From positions 99,758 to 163,757 of the forward strand of contig WTPW01001093.1 in NCBI GenBank assembly GCA_009809945.1: a DNA stretch of 64,000 nucleotides. The letters are read 5' to 3'. Position 1 is the first letter of the stretch; each line of letters begins with the position of its first letter. The notes beneath the pieces were generated by a model. That model did not search any database and was not told the DNA's origin. It worked only from the letters and a program-made list of their open reading frames with translations. The translations under genes were made by a program, and so were the position numbers. Shown here piece by piece: positions 23,658-36,186 of this stretch. The stretch comes from Gigaspora margarita. Its lineage: Eukaryota > Glomeromycota > Glomeromycetes > Diversisporales > Gigasporaceae.

Positions 23658-26475
23658 TTAAAATATAAATTTATACTTTTTAATAATTTCTTCAAATTGT
23701 GTATAATATATTTTTTCCTTAAAAATAGCAAACTCATATATATAATTTATACAATTAACCAAGCTCACAGCATTAGCGCAATGCTTTAACTTGTTACCTT
23801 TATTAACCAATTTATTTAAAATGTCCTCAGTAGTTCGAAGTTGTGATTTTAATTTTTTTAGCAACATCTATTAAATAAAAATAAGACATACAATATAAAC
23901 ATATACAATATAAATTATAAACTGTGATTGATTTTGATTGATTCAATATTCATACTTTAATGCCCACTAAAGATTCAAGATAATCAACAATATGATGTTT
24001 GAATTGCATTTTAAACAGTACATATACATTTTGTCGAAACAAACGTTGTCGACCTATTAAGCTTCCTGGAATATCGTAAACAGTGATCTCTAGTTGATCA
24101 TCTTTATAAAATTTAAGGTCTTAAGTTAAATTAAAAATCTAAATTTCATAAATTAATTGAATAAAATACCTGAAATCCTTGCTCCAATAACAAATAAGCT
24201 GTGCATTAATTTAAGCAACTCTTTTGTTATAAATTTTTTAAATTTATCTTCATAAAAGCAAAACATTTCATTAATTTGATCACATTGTTCTTGCAGTTGT
24301 TTTTTTTTGTCATTACTAGGATCTGTACCTGGTTTTTTGGATTCTACTATTAGAAATTGAATAAGATGTTCGTTCATCAAACGTATTCCAATTGCCGCAT
24401 CGATCTTATGGCCTCTTTTAGATTTATTAATGTCAAGTAATGTGTTCGCAAAATTTCCAATGCTAAGATCTATTTCCGACAATAAAGAAAGTTCAGAACC
24501 TTCATATAAACCTTGCTGACGGTGGCGGGAGCAAGTTGTTTCAAGTTCCCCACTAAGTAATAATTCAATTAGCAAAATGTAATTATAAGATGTTTCAACC
24601 ATATAATTTACCATATTGTGATTAAATCAGCATCTTCCATGCAAAAATCTTTTATGATAGAAGTAAACATATTATCAGTATATGTTGATTCATTGATATT
24701 AAGGCATTTATTCTTATATTTTTTTTGATGCCAAATGTGCTTGCTGCATTGTATAATGGCAGTCATATAAGTTATAAAACTATATAAAATTGCATAATAA
24801 AAAATTACTTACAAAAATTTTATTGCTTTAATGCATACTTCTAAATCGTAATTAGAAATTGAACTATTGGTTGGTTTTTCTTTTTCGCTGTTATTTATTG
24901 TAGATTCAAGATAAACTCGTATTTCATTATCAAAATTGTATTCTTCAAATTTGCTCAGGATATTAATTAACCTGCAAGAAAATATTTTTTTAGCAATGTA
25001 TGGGGATTCGCAAAGTTTATAATTCCCGACAATAGTGGATTTGTAGGATCTTCATAAACAAGAGTTGTAAAATCGTCATAATTGGTAATCGTGGCAAATA
25101 TTTGCTGAATATTTTCATCATTCTCAGTCATAAACGGAATTAACAGGTCAGCTGACTCCAATATACATACACAATTTTAAATTAGTAGCCACCTTTACTA
25201 GTGATAATTACAATTAATATAGAGCATATTAAATTTAATATCGATACCTTTATTTTTTGAAATTTATTTTTTAAACGCTTCGAATATTTCTCTTTTCCAG
25301 TTTCTAAAAGGTTTTTTTTACATCAGGCCCGAGTGAATTTGCAAAATTTACTAGCACATCTATTTCATTTTTTGTGGTGCATAAAGAAAATGCATGCCGC
25401 AAATTCGTAAATGGGCATCGAAGCACATCAACTACAATAATCGAAAGTAGATTAATGAGATTATATGTTTATTAACTAAATATCTGCCAGTACATACATT
25501 TACTATCATCGCTATTATCTATTGATTGCTTCCATTCATCTATTGAATATCTAATCCAAAATAAGTTTACTCCAGCAGAGTTCTTTTCGTTCTAAATAAA
25601 AATAATTGTGATATTAACATATATCAAGATAGATCGATTTTTCAAATTAACATTTAACGCCAATTACACATATTGCAAACTAATATCATAGATGTTTAAT
25701 TACACCTACTTTAGATATTATAATATCGATATATGCTTACATCATAGGTGTTAAATTACGCCTACTATAGATATTATAATGTCGATATTAACTTGTAGAA
25801 TCATAGTGTTATTGCATTAATGTTTATTTGTTTTTACATGGACTGTCATCAGAAAATTATCATCATTTGACAGAAAAATAAAAATAAGCTATTACTGGAC
25901 CTCCAAATTTTTATATGCATTGCTCACTATTTTGAGTTTCGAATTATTTTGTCTAAAATTTTTTCTTTTATGATAGAGTGTATTTATTTCATTACTATAT
26001 CATTTAAATAAAGGTGTACAAAATGATGAATTTAAAAGCTGTTGTTTCTCAAAATATTTAAGTAAATTTAAAAGTGACAGTGATTCAGAATTTTCTTTAT
26101 AATAGTTTGTGAAACTATCTTTAATTTTTTTTTCCATAATGCGAAGGGATAAGTTTTGATATTTGTTTTGATTTTCAAACCATAGATCTTTTGTATTTGA
26201 ATAAAAATTGACCAATCAGAATATCTATGATATATGCTGAAATATGAAATTTGTTTAGTATAACTTTGCCTTGAAAATGACTCTACGGCACTATAAATTT
26301 TTTTTGAGTAAATCGTAAATAAAGATTGTGTAACCCAAACAACCCAAACTTGATTTTCTGCTAATTTTAGAAATGATCTTTGCAAAACTTTTTTGTATTG
26401 GATAAAATTGATGGTAAAATATTTATTCGCTATGTCGATCATTTCATTACAAATTTCCAGACTTCCATAACTCAT
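23658..26475 (-). CDS. Multi-exon hypothetical protein with PD-(D/E)XK-nuclease-like core
   Basis: Minus-strand exons chain well: 26475-~26000, 25591-25498, 25431-25248, 25155-~24970, ~24972-24813, 24743-24612, 24552-24170, 24119-23956, 23867-23658. Introns from 24813 onward are GT-AG and phase-consistent. The core exon has KRGHKIDAAIGIRL, 18 residues, then VESKKPGTDPSNDKK: a D...ExK arrangement as in PD-(D/E)XK nucleases. A following exon gives LKFYKDDQLEITVYDIPG, and the C-terminal exon is basic and helical (LLKKLKSQLRTTEDILNKL). Starting ATG at 26473-26475 gives MSYGSLEICNEMIDIANKYF. Apparent defects: a one-base frame change near 26215 (DWS versus VNFYSNTKDLW), a missing A in the run at 25312-25319 (VKK/NLLETGKEKY), and unresolved splices at 26000/25591 and ~24970. 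Nuclease activity is inferred only from the motif; I recall related proteins in mycorrhizal fungi but cannot name them. Confidence 0.55.
25684..25788. repeat. Two tandem copies of a 57 bp unit in a long intron
   Basis: ATCATAGATGTTTAATTACA... at 25684 and ATCATAGGTGTTAAATTACG... at 25741, both ending in ATATTATAATRTCGATAT. They lie between the first and second exons of the minus-strand gene. Confidence 0.85.
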
Positions 26476-27682
26476 TTTAATATTAAGTTAATTGGTTATA
26501 AAACTTGCATGAAATGAACTTTGTACTTCATAAATTAAGGCTTAACAAAAATCTCAATTTGGTTTGGGGGACTCGGAACCCTATTTTCAAGGCAAAGACC
26601 CCATATATCAAAAAACTTATATATATAAAAACCCTTGGTGCAAATCACTAATTTTAACGATCTTGAGATCACGTGATTCGATTTCAATAATTAGAATCGT
26701 CTCACTAATCGAACATTTTGATAGTAAAATCATTCAAAAATGGCCATATTTCAAAACGATTGGCTTTCAAAAAATATATTTTTTTAATTCAGCGGGATCA
26801 CATGACTACAGTTAACTCAATTCTTATTCTGGCCAATGATTTTACCTGCGATTTCAAAAAACGATTGAAATCACATGATTATGCTAACAAATGTAATTCT
26901 GGCAAAATCGAAATAATATACAGAAAGTTTAGGATTCAGTTATTAAATCTAATTAGTTTGTATAATAAATTTTTTTATCAAAATAATTTTCAAATCATTA
27001 TTATTTTGACTACTAATAACAAATGTAAAACAAATAAGAGTGTCTTGATTAATAACTATCTTTTATCTTAACTTGTTCTTGAAGATCAACTTCTTATTAT
27101 TTGACAGGATTATTTCCGCTTCTTCTTTTGCCAGTTTTTTGAAAGTAACATTAGCGAGCGTGATTGACAAGAATTGTACAGCCTCTTTTACAGAATTTAT
27201 TACTCCCTAAGTTGATAAATCCCAACACAGATGTCTAAAAAATTTAATCTTATTTATTCGTCAAATTTAAAATTTTTGCAGAATTAGAAATTTATTAAAA
27301 CATATATTTGAACTAACAATTTGTTCAATTATCGCTTGTATTTATAATGACAAGAACTTCTTAATTTGCTTTTATAATGTTGTTCCATTTATTATTAAAC
27401 TTTTAGATAATTAAATATAAGAAAATTCCTATTGTTGTAATGGTTTATAATATTAAAAAAATTTATTCTTTATAAAGTATATACAAAATTTAATTTCCAA
27501 ATAATTCAAAAAACCAAAGAAAGTAAAATGGAGAAACAAAACTTTGTTTTTCATTTACTTCTCAATAATATGTTTTTATAATTCACAAATATTTGAATAT
27601 TGGTAATTTTTTTACCCAAAATAAATTTAATCTATGCCAAAAAATTTGGCTGAATTTGTAGATTTATGCTTGTACTTCAAGT
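26476..27682. other. Intergenic, no supported gene
   Basis: The overlapping open frames at 26564-27071 are low-complexity and lack domain signs. Short direct repeats (GATCACGTGATT / GGATCACATGACT / AAATCACATGATT near 26668, 26798 and 26870) recur. This is the 5' flank of the minus-strand gene ending at 26475. Confidence 0.45.
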
Positions 27683-28681
27683 TCACCTATTGTAAACCTC
27701 AGCACGATCGTTGTTTGTCACATCATCAATTGCCATAAGATTCAAAGTGGTAATTTGATCTCGATACCAATGATTCATTTGTTCTGAATTATCTTCATCT
27801 GTTGTTTGAGCTTGTTCATCATTCTCGTTGACTTCTATCTTTCAAATATTGTCAGAATGCTCCATTTTAATCTAAAAAAAACAAACACATTAAAAATCGT
27901 ATGTAATTGCTTTCATGAATTAATTTTCTTTAATATTCGTGACCTCTTTAAGTATTGAAATTTCCTCTTTAAGTCTTGCATTTTCATTAGATAATTTGCA
28001 TACTTTAGCGTCTTTTGCGCAATATCTAGCAGCAAACTCTTTAATTTCTCTTAAATAATCTCTATGTAATTTGCTTCTTAATGAATATATTCTAGAAATT
28101 TCAACATCTTTTTCTTGCATGTTTCTAGAGTAAACCATGTAATCATCATTATGACCTTTGATTATTGTTTTGTTGAGTTCGTTGAGTTCTTATTCTTCTT
28201 TTAACTACGCAAATTTAAATGCGGCAATTTTAAAAGTAGTAAGTTTAATAAATTATTTCTTTTTAACTTAGCAAAAAAAAAACCTTTTGGTTAGATCGGA
28301 ATTTGCCAAGCTTAAATCGGTCATTAAATCTTCGAGTTTATCAATGGTTCCTTCGAGAATTTTTTTTTCAGACTGAAGCATTTCTATATCCTTATTCTTT
28401 CCTCTAATTACGCCATTTAATCTTCTAATTTCTCTTTCGAGGTCTTTGATTTTTTTATTGAACTTTTTTTTTTCACTTTCGAATTCATTCTTCAAGGTAT
28501 CGTAATCATTGACTTCTTTATTAGTAACACTAGTACGATAATTTCTTGTTCTTTTTTCTTCCGTTTCTATATTATTATGGTATTTTCTTGGAATTCTTTC
28601 TTTAATTCTTGCTAGAAATTTTAAATGTTCGTTTAAGATTGATAGTAAAAATTCTTTTGCAGTTTGGTTTTTTCTCTTCAT
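27683..28681 (-). pseudogene. Decayed coiled-coil protein gene
   Basis: ATG at 28679-28681 starts MKRKNQTAKEFLLSILNEHL. The 137-codon first part is strongly coiled coil (KNEFESEKKKFNKKIKDLER ... GKNKDIEMLQSEKKILEGTI). A second part (28192-27920) reads LKEE-stop-ELNELNKTIIKGHNDD ... NARLKEEISILKE. The stop TAA at 28190-28192 sits where CAA would keep the frame. A third exon, 27871-27683, starts after TTTTTTTAG with IKMEHSDNI, hits TGA at 27842-27844 (expected CGA) and continues KIEVNENDEQAQTTDEDN ... DRAEVYNR to a stop. The splice between parts one and two is unresolved (the first part ends in a T/A homopolymer). Function unknown. Confidence 0.55.
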
Positions 28682-31600
28682 GATGTAAAAGTTAATCTCT
28701 CAGGTATTTTTTACTCATCATATGAGATTTTATAGTAGGACGATAAGTTTAGCCCGATGGTCATAATATTATCACCAAAGATAGATTCTTTATTGTTAAT
28801 TGATTTCATTAACTGTAAACAGCCCGCTGGTCATGAATACAGGTTTAATATCATGTGAATCCATCCTTTTCTGTTATTTTTATTATTTGGCATAGTGAAT
28901 ATCTGAATTTATTTTTAACAATATAAATTATAAAAAAGAGTACTTCTCTGATTCTTTAAAGTTACTAATTATGTCGCGCTTTACGAGTCATGGTTTTGTT
29001 TAAAAATTGTTATTTTCAAGAAACGTTTATATATTAGTGATGTGATGTGAACTATTACTATGATAAAGTGAATATCTGGAAGTATAAAAATGAAAAAATA
29101 ATCATAAAGACCTCCCTTATGAACAGTTAGTATTTTCAGTCTTTTTTTAGAGCAAAATAAAATTTTACGCTGTTAGTATTAAAAATGCTTTGCCTTTACA
29201 AAGTAAAATATCATGCGACATAAATTAATTAGGAAGTTTATCTTTACGCGTTAACATAATTTGTATTAGTGATACAGTTTATTTATTATTTTTACATAAT
29301 TTCATACAATAAGAACAGGTTTTTTTGATATGGTTAATCATGGTGACTTGATTTATATACGTTAATTTTATCATACATGTAATCAGGGTTTCATTCTTTA
29401 AATCGCAATTGTTAAATATATTGATAAAGTAAACTGTATGAAAATCATGTAATTTCTATAACAATAATTAAATTGAACTTTAAATTAGAGTAGCTTTTAT
29501 GTTAGTGCCAAATTTGTTTTGGAATTACAATATATTGTCTAATTAAAAAAAGATAATCTTTTTTTGGAGCCTCACAAAGTTTTAGAGTAATTTTTATATT
29601 ATGGACTGAAAAATCGATGAATTGAAACTCTAAATTAAAGTAGCTTTTTATATTAGCGTAATTTAAAAATTTTAATCTGTATAATTCAAAAGAATTTTCA
29701 GTCTTTTTTTAGAGTAACAAACAATTTTATGCGATTTTACTAAAACACACGACTTTGAAGTCTGAAAAGTTTATCTAACATAAGATGTATATGAGGTATG
29801 TACTGATTAGATCCACATACTTGAGACGCGTCCGAACGTAAGTTCTTATTGTAATTTTATAAATAAAGTACGTAAATATATAGTTTTTTATATTAATAAA
29901 ATTAGATTACTTTTATATTCAGTTATATATTTTATATTGCTAAATAATATGTAAGTTGACTCGATGATCATGATTTTAGATATAAAAATTACCAAATTAT
30001 CGACTGACTCGGGTGATTCGAATAAAGTTCAAAATTTCTAATTAACAAAACAAATAAAATAACTTCACTTTTTAATCACACAAAAAACGAATAAATTTAA
30101 TGGGAAACTTAATTTTGATAATTGGATTTTTCATGTGAATTGTATATAAAAATAGAATATATTGTATATAAACCAGATTTTAAAATTATTAATTACTGAA
30201 ACGAATCCTCTTAAAAAGGTTTTACGTAATTATTATATCTTTATTATATATAAGTTGAACTATTATATTTACAAATATATAATTTATATTAAGTTGACTT
30301 AACGACTGTTTTTAAAACTGGTTTATAAGTAAAAGTTTTTTATATAACGTTTTATATTATTGACAAATTCAGCGATGTTAGCAATTTCATGTTATTATTA
30401 TTGAACTATTACATTTACAAATATATAATTTATATTAATGGAGCTGAACTTGAACGTTACCAAATTAAAGTATTTTTAATATTATTATATAGCAAATTTA
30501 TGAACAGTTAGAACCATATGCAGGTCTTTTTTTAAAGCATCACGCAAGATTTTACGCGATTTAGTAAAAAGCCATGATTGTAATTTTCATTATGCAAAGC
30601 CTAACAGAATTTATGCTGACCAACCAATCAGGATGCATCAAAAATATCGATTCACCCTTAACATTAGTTGCCAAATTTATATTGCCCAGCCTAAATTATT
30701 CTTAATTTTGCACAAAATTTGTAATATTACTCTGCATTAATCATTTTTATTATTTCAGTACCTGCTTCCGACCCAAATTACACGTGACCATGGGTCTGTT
30801 GATGCATCGTTAAGATTTTATAATTCATGGTTGTGTACATTCTTAAGGTTTAAAAAAATTGAATTTAATAAATACAAGAAATTCATAATGCTCGTTAAAA
30901 CTCTTCATGAAATCTGATTCTTAAAATAGACTAACTCTAAACATGTTTAATGAATTTATTATGATTAGGAGGCTTTGCTAACCTAACACTAAAAATTTTG
31001 GAATTATAAAAATCGATGATTCAGAAAAAGCACCAAATAGTTTGTTAAACACTATTTTTCAATTAAAATTTCATCAATATAATGCCATATCGTCAGAATT
31101 TCAGATCGCAATTAAGGTAAAATTTAGTTACCTGTATTAACAGTTAAACAATAAGTATAGTATGTACCCTTACTTTTTGACCTAAATTCTAGAGAAATTC
31201 GTCTTCTTGAACAACAAATACATACAATTGATTGTTATATTTATATTCTAAGAAGTCGATTCTATTGCATTTTGTCACAAAGATGCCTCCATTATCGTTA
31301 TTACATCATGCTAAGACATGTATGCCAAGTCTATTTAAGATTAAGACGCGAAATCTATTTTAATTTATTATTATATAGATACTATTCAATATGATTTAAA
31401 AATTATAAAATCACTTCAATCACATGACATATTGTTTTATATGTTTAGAGAATATGACACACTTTGAAAATAAAGGAAAGTCACAGTACAAAAATAGCTG
31501 ACTTTAAATTTAGAATTTAAATGTATTATTTACACGTGAACTGAAAATTTATCTCAGTTCTAACTTTTACTAGCTTTAATAAAAGTTTGGCTAAAATTAT

Positions 31601-31785
31601 TCACATGATCAAAATACATGAAATAATTTTCAATCTAATTATTTTCCCTAAAAAGCTAAAATTAGGGAACAGGATTATAGTCTATACCCCGGTATATTTT
31701 AAATATTTTCTTTTTATCTTGCTACAAAATAAGTCTGAGTCATGATTTATAGATACACATGATTTGTCAAAATGTTATTTTGATA
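28682..31785. other. Gene-poor stretch built of dispersed repeats
   Basis: Modules shared with other intergenic parts of the window occur here. ACTTTAAATTAAAGTAG-type elements lie at 29475 and 29630. TTTTCAGTCTTTTTTTAGAG lies at 29130 and 29697. ATCGACTGACTCGGGTGATTCGAA lies at ~29998 and is related to 3452-3476. An upstream-type motif with GACGCGTC is at 29825. No coding sequence is convincing. Confidence 0.5.
29825..29832. promoter_or_regulatory. GACGCGTC palindrome within a repeated upstream motif
   Basis: Context TGATTAGATCCACATACTTG then AGACGCGTCCG. The same context precedes the coiled-coil family genes at 36187 and 60461. ACGCGT is the core of the fungal MCB element, but binding here is only a possibility. 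No intact gene follows this copy. Confidence 0.35.
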
Positions 31786-31862
31786 ACTTGAATCTTTCGT
31801 TATCATTATTTTCATTGACATTGGATTCTTCAAATGGAGATGAATTAGATTATTCTCAAGGT
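31786..31862 (+). pseudogene. Decayed exon related to the short gene at 3534
   Basis: The frame reads CYFDNLNLSLSLFSLTLDSS then NGDELDYSQ, ending at the same donor context CAAG/GTAAGAAT as MSYQ...YFDNL...SSQ at 3534-3651. No start codon is in frame (the equivalent upstream frame has TGA). Upstream sequence (GAGTCATGATTTATAGATAC...) is also related. Probably a dead duplicate. Confidence 0.5.
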
Positions 31863-32266
31863 AAGAATAACATCTCGTTATAATTATATTTAATATGACA
31901 CTGTTTTTATATAATAATATATTTTATTTATAAGTTGACGTAACATCTAAGTTTATCTATTGATTGAATTCCCTTCTTTGAATTTGTAATTATCTTGACA
32001 AAGTAAAACTTATGCGACAGTTTCAAAATAGATTATTGAACGCGAGTTATTTATATTTAAATTATTATATGCAAAATAGGCAATTTTTCACTATTGTTAA
32101 TTATAAAATTTACGCTCCACAATGGCAGATTCTCGATTTTGATTGGCTAACAACAGAATTTTGGCCCGTATTCTATTATTTCAGCCAAAGTTAACTTTAC
32201 TAATTAAAAAACACTATTGATTATGCTATGTATCTGAGAATTTATTTTTAACTGCTATACTGAACT

Positions 32267-32454
32267 TTAGATAGAAATAAAAGCATCAGCAGATGCCATA
32301 TCGATATGAATAATTTGTGTATAATTTTTCTGTTCTATTTTACCGTTTGAAGTTGATTCTTTGGTTAGCATCACTTTCCAGGCTCTCGGAAAGGGTAAAA
32401 TAAAATGAACATATGAAACAACGTATAAAAATTCTCTAAGGTGGGCAAAAGCCA
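32267..32454 (-). CDS. Small hypothetical protein (62 aa)
   Basis: ATG at 32452-32454 starts MAFAHLREFLYVVSYVHFIL, followed by PFPRAWKVMLTKESTSNG, and ends DMASADAFISI. Longer upstream in-frame sequence is low-complexity, so this ATG is preferred. The stretch encoding LTKESTSNG recurs at 62470-62500, within another repeat, so this may be part of a repeated element. No recognised domain. Confidence 0.3.
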
Positions 32455-32550
32455 TTATAAAATAGTATTTTATATACTTTAAGATAATAAATTTTATTAA
32501 AAAAAATATATTCATGATAATCAAAAATTTTTTACAAAATACGAAAAAAA

Positions 32551-32832
32551 TTAAAATTCTTTTTTCTTGATTTCTCTTGTCCAGCTATCATTCCAACGCC
32601 TGGGATCACTATAATCATAAGTCTTGGGACATTCTTCTTTGTGATATACAGGATGGTATATTACCGAACAATTAGGATATTTGATCTTTCTTTCCAATTT
32701 TTTACTTAGCAGTTTCAGCTTAAACCACTCGCTCTTGTTATTATTTATAGAAAAATAATAATTTTTGTCTACTGAATTACACTTATTTGTAACTTCATCC
32801 CATGGGAAAGGGAGATTTGTCAGTTTGGGACC
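32551..32832 (-). CDS. Probable terminal exon of a hypothetical protein
   Basis: A 93-codon open frame without an early ATG, opening right after an acceptor-like GCGAATAG. It reads GPKLTNLPFPWDEVTNKCNS ... SEWFKLKLLSKKLERKIKYP ... NCSVIYHPVYHKEECPKTYD and YSDPRRWNDSWTREIKKKEF, then TAA. The balanced composition (Trp, Cys, His, Pro) is unlike the random frames around it, which is why I support it. An upstream exon was not resolved; a candidate ATG near 32910 splices out of frame. No family recognised. Confidence 0.45.
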   Translation of the reverse strand, partial: GPKLTNLPFPWDEVTNKCNSVDKNYYFSINNNKSEWFKLKLLSKKLERKIKYPNCSVIYHPVYHKEECPKTYDYSDPRRWNDSWTREIKKKEF

Positions 32833-33751
32833 CTATTCGCCTATAGTAAATACTTATCATTATTATTGGTAATATCTTATAAATACGAAATAACTTGAAT
32901 GTACTTACTAGACATTATTAAAAAATATAATTTTAGTAATTTGATAATAGTACAATGTGCTTCGTTTTTTTGACTTTAAAAGTTTTACAATATAACAAAA
33001 ACACAAATAAAATTTAAGCATTTTAAATTAGTTCAAATAATATACAATCTTGCTTCTACACGTGATATTGAATATAAACTAAAAAAATTTTCATCATGTG
33101 CATTATATAAAACAATGTAGAAAAATCTATTCAAAAGAATGCTTTTACCAAATGTATAATCACTAGTAATTATATATATTTATATACCATTATTGAGAAT
33201 AATTTTTATAAGTATACAGATGTAAAAACAATATATTTATTTATTCAATAATAAAATAAACTAGTAAGCCTATTATAAATAATGAAAAAAGATCTATCTT
33301 GGTAAATATAGTATACATATTTTATGAAGCAAAAGATATAATATATTACAATTTATTTATTATAAAACAATGTACGTATCTGTATAAATAATTTTAAAGT
33401 AAATATATTTTTTAGCTGACATTAATCATACCGGTTTATCTTATTACCACATTGGATATAAGTTATATAACTTATCGATATATAATAAACGTAATTTGTC
33501 AAATGAATTTATACATTACAATTTATTCATAATGAAAATCTAATACTATTGCAAAAACTAAATTAAAATTAAACTAGCTTTTTTTATTAGTAACATATTA
33601 AATAAGTAACAATTGATATACGTGTAAAAAAAAGAAATTATTACATCGATATCACGCGTAAAACTTTTTAAATAAAAGTAAAAAAGACTTTAGAAGTAAT
33701 ATTGAAAAGATCAAATGTGGAATTTTCTTGAAAATTAAACATCTGCAAAAA
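32833..33751. other. AT-rich intergenic sequence, no gene seen
   Basis: Only short A/T-rich frames. The 3' part is the presumptive promoter of the F-box/LRR gene that starts at 33752. Confidence 0.5.
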
Positions 33752-35020
33752 ATGGCTTCTTTATTACCGAATGAAGTCCTCTGTGAAATATTTGAAGTTT
33801 TAAAGAATAATTACAAAAACTTATTTTCATACCTTTTTGTCAACCGTGAATAGTGCAAAATTATTGTACCAATATTATGGAGAGAACCTTATTTTAAAGA
33901 AGAAAGAGTCATTGAATTGTGTCTTTTTGAACTAAATGCTGAAGAATGAGCTCAGTTAATCCAGTTTAAAATTGACATTTCGGTGTCTCTATTTAACTAT
34001 ACAAGTTATATTATGTCCATCGATAGTCAGAGTTTGATCAGAGGAGTATTAGATTTTTTTAACGAATATGAAGAAAGTATCCTGCAATAGCTGCTTCTTT
34101 GATTTTATTGTTTATATAAAAAAGTAAGAATCTTAACACTTTAAGACTTTCAAATAATAATCTTGGTTCTTTTGGAGAAAAAGAAATAGCAAAGGCCCTT
34201 TTCGAAAATGAGAACAATTTAATTAATTTGCATCTTTCAAATAATCAGCTTGGCGCTGATATAGAAAAAGCGTTAGCAAACTTTCTTTGCAAAAACAAAA
34301 TGTTAAATACTTTAGGTCTTTACCTTAACCAACTTGGGTCTGAGGGTGGAGAAGCAATAGCTAATGTACTCCACAAAAACAATAGTTTAACAGAATTAGA
34401 ACTTTCGCATAATAACCTTGGTTATTTGGGTGGAAATGTGCTAATAAATGCTCTTTGCAATAACAAAACATTAACATCAATAGACATTTCAAGTAATAAA
34501 CTTGGATCAGATATTGGAGAAACGTTAGCAGTTACACTTTGTAAAAATACCTCCTTAACTACTTTAAATCTTTCAACAATGATCTTGGCTGTCTTGGAGT
34601 GCAACCAATAGCTCATGCTCTTATCAAAAACAACAATTTGATTTCTTTGAATCTTTCATTTAATAACATGGGATCTTTGGGTGGGAAAGCACTAGCAAAT
34701 GCTCTTTACAATAACAATATGTTAGCCACTTTAGATATTTACTTTACAATCTTGGGCTTGAAGGTGGCAAAGCATTGGCATCTGCTCTTTGCAAAAATAA
34801 AGGGTTGAAATCATTAGATCTTTCATATAATAAACTTAAAAATAATGTGGGAAAAGAATTAGTAGAAGTATTTCACATGAACACAACTTTATCAACATTG
34901 AAATTTAATAGAAATGAATTTAATCCTGAAATAGAAAAACAATTAGAAGAAAATATTAAAAGTGACAGTTTAGATATAGAGTTTGATTCCGATAATGATA
35001 GCATCGTAACTATTTGTTGA
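33752..35020 (+). pseudogene. Broken F-box / leucine-rich-repeat protein gene
   Basis: ATG at 33752 starts MASLLPNEVLCEIFEVLKNN, then LFSYLFVNRE-stop-CKIIVPILWREPY, a clear fungal F-box (LPxEVLxxIF, VNRxWCxxxVPxLW). From 34126 the frame shifts and 28-residue RNI-like LRRs follow (LxxLxLSxNxLGxxGGxAxAxALxxN), about nine repeats, ending in an acidic tail DSLDIEFDSDNDSIVTIC. F-box proteins of this type would be substrate adaptors of SCF ubiquitin ligases with LRRs binding the substrate. Lesions: TAG at 33851-33853 where the family has Trp, TGA at 33947-33949, TAG at 34088-34090, TGA at 34100-34102, and frame changes near 34110, 34580 and 34750. Not translatable as a whole. Confidence 0.8.
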
Positions 35021-36186
35021 TTGTAATTTTACAATTTTACAATTTTTCTTTGATTTGTTGTGTGAGAAAATTTATTTTTTTAATTAGTGAATGAAAATTA
35101 AATAATAAATCATATGAGTTTCATTTGGTTCTCTTCGATTAGTTTTATTTTCATTTTATTTCATTGAAATAAAATTCCTGTAACTTTCGTCCAAATTTGG
35201 TCAGAATGGGTCGGATTGATTAAATATTGCCAAGTAGATTTAAAGTTTGAATTATATCCAATATACATTTTCTTAAAACCGGTTTATAAATATGTAACAT
35301 TTAAATTAATTTATATTACTAATATAAAACCAGAATTAAACATAGTTTTTATATTAGCAGTTAGCGTTAAAAATGGTACTAAATTTGAATGGTCATGCTG
35401 TTTCTATTCATGAATTGAACTTTAAATTAAAGTAGTTTTTATATTAGTGTAATACAAAAATTTTGATTGAAATTTATCATGCAATAGATAGATATGAGAC
35501 CGCGTAATCTTTCTATATAAAAAAATTGTGGGTTGGGTCACCCCTATATTCCCACTTGGCATTTTAACATGATCATAGACTAATATAGTAATTTTACAAT
35601 TTTATCTAGTCAGTTTTAGGATTTTTTACAATTTTTCTTTGATTATTTATTATATGACAAAATTTATTTTGTTAGTGAATGAAAATTAAATAATAAATCA
35701 TTTTCTTTTCGAAATAAAATCACATGACTTTAGTCGCATCGACTAAATTCGTAATGGGTCAAAGTTCGAAAAGTTTGAATCAGGAAAACTCGTTTGAACA
35801 TTATTTTCAAACCCGGCCGGTTTATAAAGTTGGAGTAATTTGCAGTTTCTATAATTAATCTAATTAGTTTGTATAATAAATTTTTCATTCTTTATAAGTA
35901 AAAGGCATATCTTATAAATAATTTTAAGCAAAAAGATACCAGTCTATTGACTGACTAAATTTAGTAGTTCATCCACTCTTTCACGCGATTTCTATCAAAA
36001 AAGATTGAGTTTATGTTACATGAGAATCAAATAATCAATTCACAAACATGCCTATTAATCTAAATACAGAAAAAGTCCATGGGGTATTTACTGATTAGAT
36101 TCAGGCTCTGAGATGCGTCTATTCATTTGATCTATTTAAACAAAGTGAGATCTTGTCATCAGTTTTGATCATAAATTTTGAACATA
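35021..36186. other. Intergenic repeats upstream of the coiled-coil gene
   Basis: A ~110 bp direct repeat (GTAATTTTACAATTTT ... TTCTTTGAT ... GTGAATGAAAATTAAATAATAAATCA) occurs at 35026-35115 and 35588-35702. Sequence 35290-35465 aligns with 42265-42450 and contains GAATTGAACTTTAAATTAAA. The upstream motif TACTGATTAGATTCAGGCTC, TGAGATGCGTC, TTCATTTGATC at 36089-36133 matches 60268-60328. Confidence 0.6.
36112..36119. promoter_or_regulatory. Degenerate copy of the GACGCGTC upstream motif
   Basis: Here the palindrome reads GATGCGTC, one transition away from the copies at 29825 and 60306. It lies 68 bp before the ATG at 36187, within a block conserved upstream of family members. Confidence 0.4.
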
